Source: a virus
Strand: one strand, 5' to 3'
DNA: 25,092 bases
IMG/VR virus record: IMGVR_UViG_3300033141_003730
Coordinates: 1 to 25,092 of that record
The position numbers were made by a program, and so were the translations under genes. Under the pieces are notes generated by a model. That model did not search any database and had not been told where the DNA came from. It saw only the letters and a program-made list of their open reading frames with translations. Below, piece after piece: positions 17,443-22,287 of this stretch. Every line of letters starts with the position of its first letter. Within the stretch, counting starts at the first letter, position 1.

Positions 17443-17712
17443 ATGGACGACGACACAATGCCAGACGACAACGGAAACGGACGGGTGACGAACCGGGCGC
17501 TGATCGAGCGGATCGACGAGCGGACCGAGTGGACAATGGACGCGCTCAAGGACCTGCAGGAGTGGGTACGCGAACACACGCGGGAGCACATAACGATCCG
17601 TGACCGGCTCGGCAAGCTGGCCGTGCGCCAGGCGGTGATCTGGGGCGGGCTCGGACTGCTGACCTCGGCGGTTGTCAGCGCCGCCGTGGCCAAGGTCGTC
17701 GGCTGGTTCTAA
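17443..17712 (+). CDS. Holin-like membrane protein (XhlA-type layout)
   Basis: The product of about 89 aa (from ATG 17443; ATG 17458 and TTG 17410 are alternatives) has an N-terminal charged helical region (RALIERIDERTEWTMDALKD and LQEWVREHTREHITI). It ends with one hydrophobic C-terminal segment (AVIWGGLGLLTSAVVSAAVA, then KVVGWF). A soluble coil followed by one membrane helix is the layout of XhlA-like haemolysin/holin accessory proteins. It sits at the start of the post-tail genes, where lysis genes are expected. No ribosome binding site is obvious because the terminator T-run lies just upstream. A membrane role is likely; holin function is inferred. Confidence 0.6.
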   Translation: MDDDTMPDDNGNGRVTNRALIERIDERTEWTMDALKDLQEWVREHTREHITIRDRLGKLAVRQAVIWGGLGLLTSAVVSAAVAKVVGWF

Positions 17713-17716
17713 CTCG

Positions 17717-17756
17717 AAACGCAGGATGCTGCGATTAAACGCAGGATCGTGCGATT
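17717..17756. repeat. Two tandem 20-bp direct repeats
   Basis: AAACGCAGGATGCTGCGATT is followed immediately by AAACGCAGGATCGTGCGATT; 18 of 20 positions agree. The pair fills the short gap between the holin-like gene and the first lipoprotein gene. It could be a local duplication or a tandem protein-binding site. Confidence 0.7.
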
Positions 17757-17777
17757 CCAGGGAGTGAGATATGAGCG

Positions 17778-18299
17778 ATGAAGCGCACACTGTTGCCGTC
17801 CCTCGCGGCGGCGGTAATCGCGGGGACCCTCTGTAGCTGCGCCACGCCTGCGCCGCGCAGCCCGGAGGATTACGTAGAGCAGGCGTGGGGCAAATTGGTA
17901 AAAGCCCAGGGACAGGCCGAGTCCAGGGGCAAACAGCGCGCGGCGATATTCCGGCGGCTGAAATACCGCTGGCAGAACTTCCGCATTTCGAGTCACTTCG
18001 ACAAAGCAAAACTGATCGACTTGCAGGCTATCTGCACGCTGGCGGAGACAACGTGGGGCGGCGAGGTCAAGGTCGCCTTCCTGCGCAAAGTCCACGCATT
18101 CGCCAACACCGACGTGATCAGTTTCTACAAGATGGAGGGGATGTTTCACCCGCGTGAGCGCGCGGGAGTCAACAGCGCGGTGCTGGCCGTCGGGCGCGAT
18201 CTCAAGGACCTGATTAGAGTGCGAGCGATTAAGGCGAAGGAATACATGGCCGTGTGGCGGCCCGCCGAGTCCTGGGCGGAAATGGCGGTGATGCAATGA
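17778..18299 (+). CDS. Lipoprotein of unknown function (post-tail module)
   Basis: This 173-aa product has a clear signal peptide: positive start (MKR), hydrophobic core (LLPSLAAAVIAGTL), and lipobox L18-C19-S20-C21, so a lipidated Cys21 is expected. The mature part is basic and helical (AAIFRRLKYRWQNFRISSHF, then KVAFLRKVHAFANTD) with no recognised family. It could be an outer spanin-like subunit or a superinfection-exclusion lipoprotein, but it is longer than usual spanins. The start overlaps a tiny in-frame ATG unit at 17771. It overlaps the next gene by 4 bases (ATGA), so the two lipoproteins and the hydrolase are co-translated. Confidence 0.6.
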   Translation: MKRTLLPSLAAAVIAGTLCSCATPAPRSPEDYVEQAWGKLVKAQGQAESRGKQRAAIFRRLKYRWQNFRISSHFDKAKLIDLQAICTLAETTWGGEVKVAFLRKVHAFANTDVISFYKMEGMFHPRERAGVNSAVLAVGRDLKDLIRVRAIKAKEYMAVWRPAESWAEMAVMQ

Positions 18300-18667
18300 G
18301 GCCCGCAATGATTATGGCGCTGGCGGCGCTGCTGCTCTTGTCGGGTTGCGCGCTGCCTAAAAGGCCGACGCTGCAGGACGCGGACCCGATGGAGTATTAC
18401 GCCAGGTTCCTGGCGTTTGCTGAGTGCTGGGTAGTCGAGATCGCGAACTCGCAGGCGTGCGATCTGGAGACGGCGCAGGAATTAGTCAACTACATTTCGG
18501 CGCGGAGGCGGCTATTTGTTTCCGAGTCTGACGGCGCGGACTGGTATGTGCGCTACGAGACGCTCCGCGACGTGCTGTGGGCGTGGCTGGACTATCAACG
18601 CAAAACCGAAAAGATGACAACGCGGCAGTTCAAGTATTTCGCGGAGCTGCTCATGGGGTGGGGATGA
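18296..18667 (+). CDS. Second lipoprotein of unknown function
   Basis: From ATG 18296 the 123-aa product begins MRPAMIMALAALLLLSGC, an excellent lipoprotein signal with lipobox L15-S16-G17-C18. The mature part is small and helical (EYYARFLAFAECWVVEIANS, then LETAQELVNYISARRRLF) with two further cysteines. The longer frame from 18254 is less likely because it would hide the signal peptide. It starts within the stop of the first lipoprotein and ends within the start of the hydrolase gene. Two adjacent lipoproteins could form an envelope-spanning or exclusion pair. No family is recognised. Confidence 0.6.
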   Translation: MRPAMIMALAALLLLSGCALPKRPTLQDADPMEYYARFLAFAECWVVEIANSQACDLETAQELVNYISARRRLFVSESDGADWYVRYETLRDVLWAWLDYQRKTEKMTTRQFKYFAELLMGWG

Positions 18668-20001
18668 TTAAGAAAGGATCGTTGGCGGCGCTCAAATTAA
18701 TCGAGCGGCCGCGCAAGCCGAGCCGCATCATCGTGCGCAAGCGGGCCCGCCGAGGAGACTACCTCTATCGCCTGATCAACTGCGAGGACCTGCGCGCGGG
18801 CGACGAGGTGACGGTCAGGGCTCGGGGCGACCTCAAGCTGCGCATTCACGGGCCGATCGTTCAGGACGGCGACGCCGTGACGCTGACCAATCCGGGGGCG
18901 CTGTTTGTCTCTGCGCAGGGGCATCCGCGCAGCCGCGTCGAGATAGATGTCAAAGCCCCGCCGCTGCAGGACCCGCTCGCTCAGCCGCTTGTCGGGCCGG
19001 GGCTCTACTGGGCGCACAGCGCGATGGCCGGGATTCCGTTCCGGCGCTATGTAGACCTGACCGCCGACGCGGGGTTCAACTACTTCCGGGACATCCTGCC
19101 GAGTCACAGTTGGCTGCCGGGCTACACGCAGTCGATTTGGCGGCGCCTGCAGTCGGGCAAGTGGGAGCTGTCCGCGCTCGATAGGTCGTTCTGCGCGCGC
19201 CTGCGGGCGGACCTGTGGTATGCGCGCAAGCGCGGCGTTGTCGTGCACCTGGACCTGTTTGACCATCACCTGTTGCGCTTCTGGGACGTCTGGGGCCGGA
19301 GCGAGTTCAACGGCGCAAACAATACGCTCGGATACCCGCTGCCGCGGCACTACGGCGACCGGCCGGAGAACCTCGTCGAACACCCGCTCAAGGGCGTCTG
19401 GGATTACCCGGAGGGACACCCCGACCGGGCGCTGCAGCGGGCCTATGCCGAGGAGATACTCGACGGCTGGCGCAGGTTCGTCGGCGCCTACATCCCGCCC
19501 GGCCACATCGTCGGCGACGGCAACGAGCTTGAGAGCCGCTCGGTATCCAGGGCGATCCTGAGCAACGTGGATTACCCGGTCAAAGCGTATGGTGGGCAAC
19601 CCCTGCGGCAGGACTCGGCGATAGAGCACATCTGCAAGGACGTGGAATTGATGGAGCAGATCAGCTACATCTGCCTGCACAACACCGACCTCGCAGACTG
19701 GGCCGACGGCACGAGCCCGGAGACGTGGTATGCGCGGGTGTTGCCGATCCTCGACCGCTGGCCGCACATCAGGGCGCTGTTGAGCAACGACGGCACGGGC
19801 AGTCTGCGACAGCGGGTGAAACTTGCGGAACGCATCGCCGCCGAATGCGGGCGGCCGTTGTTCCCGGAGATAAAATTGACGCACGAAAAAGCGCGTGCTG
19901 TATTCGGCGCGCGCTACGGCGGCCTTGGGGACATCAAGACGCTGTCTCCGCAGGACACACTCGCGCTGTTTAATTTCTGGAAAAACCAAATCCTGGAATA
20001 G
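18664..20001 (+). CDS. Glycoside-hydrolase-like TIM-barrel protein
   Basis: This 445-aa protein starts at ATG 18664 (ATGA overlap). Residues about 15-100 form a beta-rich N-terminal domain (LYRLINCEDLRAGDEVTVRA). The rest resembles a clan GH-A (GH5-like) barrel: strand LTADAGFNYFRDIL, strand GVVVHLDLFDHH, then GDGNELES with N287-E288 in the position of the acid/base 'NE' motif. A later FPEIKLT has E402 as a candidate nucleophile. There is no signal peptide. It lies where an endolysin would be expected and may instead degrade exopolysaccharide or peptidoglycan-associated glycan. The catalytic residues are my reading of the pattern; substrate is unknown. Confidence 0.55.
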   Translation: MIKKGSLAALKLIERPRKPSRIIVRKRARRGDYLYRLINCEDLRAGDEVTVRARGDLKLRIHGPIVQDGDAVTLTNPGALFVSAQGHPRSRVEIDVKAPPLQDPLAQPLVGPGLYWAHSAMAGIPFRRYVDLTADAGFNYFRDILPSHSWLPGYTQSIWRRLQSGKWELSALDRSFCARLRADLWYARKRGVVVHLDLFDHHLLRFWDVWGRSEFNGANNTLGYPLPRHYGDRPENLVEHPLKGVWDYPEGHPDRALQRAYAEEILDGWRRFVGAYIPPGHIVGDGNELESRSVSRAILSNVDYPVKAYGGQPLRQDSAIEHICKDVELMEQISYICLHNTDLADWADGTSPETWYARVLPILDRWPHIRALLSNDGTGSLRQRVKLAERIAAECGRPLFPEIKLTHEKARAVFGARYGGLGDIKTLSPQDTLALFNFWKNQILE

Positions 20002-20041
20002 CGGAACCCGTTATTCCAAGTTTCCCCTCAGGAGGAAAATT

Positions 20042-20413
20042 ATGTGGGGCTTTTTTAAGCGCATCGGGCGCCGTCTGCTCGGCGTGTTCAGCTTTGTCAA
20101 GCGCAATATCCGCCGTGCGGCGAAGGTGCTGCGCGAGGTGGCGCTGCTGCTGGCGCGCTGGAAGGTGCCGTATGGCCAGAACATCGTCAAGGCGCTGGGC
20201 TACATCCTCGAGATCCTCGACTTCATCGACGATCTGTCGCCGTCGTTCGCGACGGATTACCTGCTGCGCGCTGTCGACATGCTCGAGGAAATTATAGAGA
20301 AGATCGAGGACGGCACCATCGAGGTAGCCGACGACGTGCGCGACCGCATCCTGGCGCTCTACGCAAAGGCCAAGGCCGCACTCGAGGCGGCCCGCAAACG
20401 ACTCAGTGATTGA
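20042..20413 (+). CDS. Small basic amphipathic protein, unknown function
   Basis: AGGAGG lies 7 bases before ATG 20042. The 123-aa product begins MWGFFKRIGRRLLGVFSFVK, a strongly cationic amphipathic helix. A second helix follows (VREVALLLARW-like region), then a mildly hydrophobic one (NIVKALGYILEILDFIDDL) and an acidic C-terminal helical coil. The N-terminal helix suggests membrane association, so a lysis or membrane-disturbing role is possible but unproven. It is the last + strand gene before the strong late terminator. Confidence 0.6.
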   Translation: MWGFFKRIGRRLLGVFSFVKRNIRRAAKVLREVALLLARWKVPYGQNIVKALGYILEILDFIDDLSPSFATDYLLRAVDMLEEIIEKIEDGTIEVADDVRDRILALYAKAKAALEAARKRLSD

Positions 20414-20533
20414 GTCGATCGACTTAACAAATAAGCCGTTTTAAGAGCCCTTTCTCTGCACCCCTATACTCGAGACTATGCCTTGCTATACGATCGCCCC
20501 CCAGGAGCGATTTACGGGCCTGAAGCGGCATAT

Positions 20534-20785
20534 TCATTCCTTCCCCTCAGCACCACGGGGCCGACGGTTTCCCTCCTTTCCCGTCGGCCCCACCTTTTTT
20601 TTCTTGTACAGTTTACGGATGGCCGCGCGCGCCGCGGCGGAGGGGGGCTTCCCCGCGGCCCAGTCGTAGAGTGTCCTTTCGGGCACCCCGAGCTCGGCGG
20701 CGATGCTTGACCATGTCATGCCGCTCGCGCGCTTCCGGCGGTGATCATCGCCGTGGAGGGCGTGGAGCTGTTCATACCAGCTCAT
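20534..20785 (-). CDS. Small helix-turn-helix protein, last gene of the accessory operon (Aca-like by layout)
   Basis: From ATG 20785 (GAGGAG upstream) the product is 83 aa. Its middle reads MTWSSIAAELGVPERTLYDW, a clear helix-turn-helix (helix 'WSSIAAEL', turn 'GVPE', recognition helix 'RTLYDWAAG'). The C-terminal tail is Lys/Gly/Arg-rich and overlaps the late terminator. It overlaps the upstream gene by 14 bases. As a small HTH protein at the end of an operon whose promoter contains a palindrome, it matches the layout of anti-CRISPR-associated (Aca) autorepressors. No Aca family membership could be checked, so repressor function is an inference. Confidence 0.65.
   Translation of the reverse strand: MSWYEQLHALHGDDHRRKRASGMTWSSIAAELGVPERTLYDWAAGKPPSAAARAAIRKLYKKKKVGPTGKEGNRRPRGAEGKE
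20557..20602 (+). terminator. Strong rho-independent terminator of the late transcript
   Basis: GGGGCCGACGG and CCGTCGGCCCC form a perfect 11-bp stem around a 13-base loop, followed by eight Ts at 20595-20602. The element lies inside the 3' coding end of the minus-strand helix-turn-helix gene, whose Lys-Lys-Lys-Lys codons are the T-run read on the other strand. It stops late transcription from running into the oppositely oriented operon. Confidence 0.9.
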
Positions 20786-21131
20786 CGTGCTCCTCAAGGA
20801 ATTCGGGATAGAATTCCTTGAGCCCTGGGAAATCTTCGGGCTCTGCGAAATACTCGTCGAAGGATACGGTGCGGATCATCTCCGCAACCTCCTCGTCGAC
20901 GGCGTCGCGGAGGCACTCCTCGCGGATGGCGAGGAGCTCCTCCTCCGAGTACCATTTGGCCGGCGTATGCCAGCCTGTGCTGACCTCGTTCTCGCTTTTT
21001 CCCATCCAGCCCTCGCGGCCGGTGAACTTGTGTCCCGGCCGGACAAGCTGGTGATAGGGGGCCACATGCCCATCCCACAGATAGCCGGACGGCGAGGTAC
21101 TCGTGATGGCAAGAGCTATTTTGCGTGTCAT
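20772..21131 (-). CDS. Hypothetical acidic protein in the accessory operon
   Basis: This 119-aa protein starts at ATG 21131 after AAAGGAGGAAACA, a consensus ribosome binding site. The N-terminal half (KIALAITSTSPSGYLWDGHV, then GREGWMGKSENEVSTGWHTP) is Gly/Trp/His-rich. The C-terminal half is strongly acidic (SEEELLAIREECLRDAVDEE and YFAEPEDFPGLKEFYPEFLE). A compact, acidic, family-less protein is typical of phage inhibitors, including many anti-CRISPRs, but nothing shows this directly. Confidence 0.6.
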   Translation of the reverse strand: MTRKIALAITSTSPSGYLWDGHVAPYHQLVRPGHKFTGREGWMGKSENEVSTGWHTPAKWYSEEELLAIREECLRDAVDEEVAEMIRTVSFDEYFAEPEDFPGLKEFYPEFLEEHDELV

Positions 21132-21143
21132 TGTTTCCTCCTT

Positions 21144-21164
21144 TGGTTTGCCTCATCAGCGCCG
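21144..21164 (-). repeat. Intergenic direct repeat, copy 1 (of two)
   Basis: On the + strand this reads TGGTTTGCCTCATCAGCGCC followed by G. It covers the stop codon of the 80-aa gene and the spacer before the 119-aa gene. The identical 21-base copy is at 21418-21438, upstream of the 80-aa gene. Confidence 0.85.
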
Positions 21165-21398
21165 CTCGATTACCCAAAACGGGTGTCCAGTGACTGTAAG
21201 GCCTACTATCACGTCTGATCCTGCTGGGTGTCCTTCCCAGTCCTCTTGGAGAATTGCAGTTGTGTATTCCTCGTCTTCCGGGTCAAGCCCGCAGGCGCGC
21301 ATGATTTCGTCGTAGTCGTCGACACCAAGATTTGCGTCACCTAAAGGAACGGCAGCCGGGTTGGCGAATACGTATTTGTGCAACCTAAATTTGCTCAT
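21156..21398 (-). CDS. Hypothetical small acidic protein in the accessory operon
   Basis: This 80-aa protein starts at ATG 21398 after AAAGGAGGGAAAA. It is acidic (GDANLGVDDYDEIMRACGLD, then PEDEEYTTAILQEDWEG) and ends VTGHPFWVIERR. No family is recognised. It is the second gene of the operon. The stop region and the spacer after it repeat the spacer upstream of its own start. Like the next gene it is a candidate inhibitor of a host defence by position only. Confidence 0.6.
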   Translation of the reverse strand: MSKFRLHKYVFANPAAVPLGDANLGVDDYDEIMRACGLDPEDEEYTTAILQEDWEGHPAGSDVIVGLTVTGHPFWVIERR

Positions 21399-21417
21399 TT
21401 TTCCCTCCTTTGGCTCC

Positions 21418-21438
21418 TGGTTTGCCTCATCAGCGCCG
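21418..21438 (-). repeat. Intergenic direct repeat, copy 2
   Basis: This is identical over 21 bases to 21144-21164 and lies just before the ribosome binding site of the 80-aa gene. Repeated gene-boundary sequence suggests that one small gene was inserted, duplicated or swapped by recombination at matching spacers. Confidence 0.85.
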
Positions 21439-21481
21439 GGGGAACCGCCCGCCGGCGGACAGGGCCGGAGCCCCGTTTCGG

Positions 21482-21922
21482 CTAGCCCTCGTCGATTACG
21501 CGATAGCGCCGAGGCTCTTTGGCATAGAGCCTGACCTGTTCTAAGGACAGCTCTTGTCCCCGGAGCTCGGGCGGCAGGTTAAGACTGATAGCCACTACCT
21601 CTGCCGCCTCGGCAGCGAGGTGTAGCGGGAGTACGCCAAATACCTTCCGCCCCTTGACGTCCTCAGGCCGGGCGTGGGCAATAACCCGGACATCCCGACC
21701 GATTAGCCCCAGCTCCCGCAGGTACTCTACGAGAGCCGGGTGGCGGGTGACCACCACGGGGCGGTCAAAATTATGAGCCTGCAAATCAGATATCCGATCT
21801 GCCTGCTCCTGGAACGGGAAATCCGCCGCGAAGCTACCATCGCAGTGCTCGCAGTAGAACCCCCCCTCCATGGTGGCCGCCATCGGCTCCATGCAGAATG
21901 GACAGGAAATTTTCTTGCTCAT
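21482..21922 (-). CDS. Zinc-ribbon protein with Csx16-like domain (candidate type III CRISPR antagonist / ring nuclease)
   Basis: This 146-aa product starts at ATG 21922 (AGGAGGAAACG upstream). Residues 7-27 form a zinc ribbon: C7-P-F-C10 and C24-E-H-C27. Residues about 54-143 resemble Csx16 (VVA1548-type), a CRISPR-associated family: V58-TRHPALVEYLRELG, then K93-VFGVLPLHLAAEAAEVV, then LPPELRGQELSLEQV, ending YRVI. Csx16 has been linked to type III systems and to removal of cyclic oligoadenylate signals (ring nuclease activity). No cas genes or array are nearby; the gene sits in a phage. I infer a possible phage defence-evasion role. It is the first gene after a regulated promoter. The zinc ribbon is not part of the usual family layout as I know it. 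Confidence 0.75.
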   Translation of the reverse strand: MSKKISCPFCMEPMAATMEGGFYCEHCDGSFAADFPFQEQADRISDLQAHNFDRPVVVTRHPALVEYLRELGLIGRDVRVIAHARPEDVKGRKVFGVLPLHLAAEAAEVVAISLNLPPELRGQELSLEQVRLYAKEPRRYRVIDEG

Positions 21923-21973
21923 CGTTTCCTCCTGCCGTTTGTTGGTTGCTATCTCATCCTGTCTCATACTTAT

Positions 21974-22002
21974 AATATACTGCGGTGACCGCAGTATGTC
22001 AA
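21974..22002 (-). promoter_or_regulatory. Promoter with palindromic operator for the accessory operon
   Basis: On the minus strand, TTGACA (22002-21997), a 17-base spacer and TATATT (21979-21974) form a near-perfect sigma70-type promoter. The spacer is filled by a perfect inverted repeat with arms ATACTGCGGT and ACCGCAGTAT separated by one base (21977-21997), overlapping both hexamers. A repressor bound there would block RNA polymerase. The HTH protein at the end of the operon is the natural candidate, the phage repressor the alternative. Confidence 0.85.
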
Positions 22003-22064
22003 GGGGAAAATGAGGATTTTTTCAAATTATTTGCCTTCCATACCCTACCATACACTTCCACTCG

Positions 22065-22083
22065 CGTGACGCAGGCGTGACGC
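22065..22083. repeat. Arm-type integrase-binding motif, left arm of attP
   Basis: CGTGACGC AGG CGTGACGC: two 8-base direct repeats 11 bp apart. The same 19 bases occur at 22316-22334 on the other side of the tRNA core. Such paired repeats flanking a core are the pattern of arm-type sites bound by the N-terminal domain of tyrosine integrases. Confidence 0.7.
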
Positions 22084-22122
22084 AGAATAGGCTTATTCTG
22101 GCGATTCTGGCGGCTCCTGGCG
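22083..22122. repeat. Inverted repeat and CTGGCG repeats in the attP left arm
   Basis: CAGAATA and TATTCTG form a 7-bp inverted repeat with a 4-base loop at 22083-22100. CTGGCG recurs at 22098, 22107 and 22117, about one helical turn apart. These may be binding sites for an excisionase or accessory factor. The remainder of 21968-22287 (a stretch without a protein gene) is AT-rich near 22010-22060 and holds no further feature that I recognise. Confidence 0.45.
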
Positions 22123-22210
22123 GATGAGGCGCACCTCAGCCTTCGCCCAGGAAGGCGTCTGCAACTCGTTGAAAACAGGATATTTACAGGCAGGCCAGGG
22201 GGTTGCGAAG

Positions 22211-22262
22211 TGGCGCGCCCTGCAGGATTCGAACCCGCGACCTTCTGATCCGTAGTCAGACG
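22211..22262 (-). other. attP core: 3' half of tRNA-Arg(ACG)
   Basis: On the minus strand this reads as a tRNA from the anticodon arm to the CCA end: stem TCTGA, loop CTACGGA (anticodon ACG), stem TCAGA, variable AGGTC, T stem GCGGG/CCTGC around TTCGAAT, acceptor AGGGCGC, discriminator G, CCA. No D arm or 5' acceptor follows on the other side, so this is not a complete tRNA gene. It lies directly after the integrase stop, as phage attachment cores do. Integration would restore a whole tRNA gene in the host. Confidence 0.85.
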
Positions 22263-22287
22263 GTGGTCACGGTATCTTGTTGCAGGG

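Noticed and set aside
17771-17836. 21-codon ORF overlapping the first lipoprotein start, with GGAG 6 bases upstream
   Set aside because: Could be a leader for translational coupling, but the peptide has no features and the lipoprotein frame explains the region.
18697-19989. Minus-strand open frame of 430 codons
   Set aside because: Antisense shadow of the glycoside-hydrolase-like gene; no ribosome binding site or recognisable motif.
21977-21997. CRISPR repeat or array candidate near the Csx16-like gene
   Set aside because: The palindrome is single copy and there are no regularly spaced repeats or cas genes anywhere in the window.
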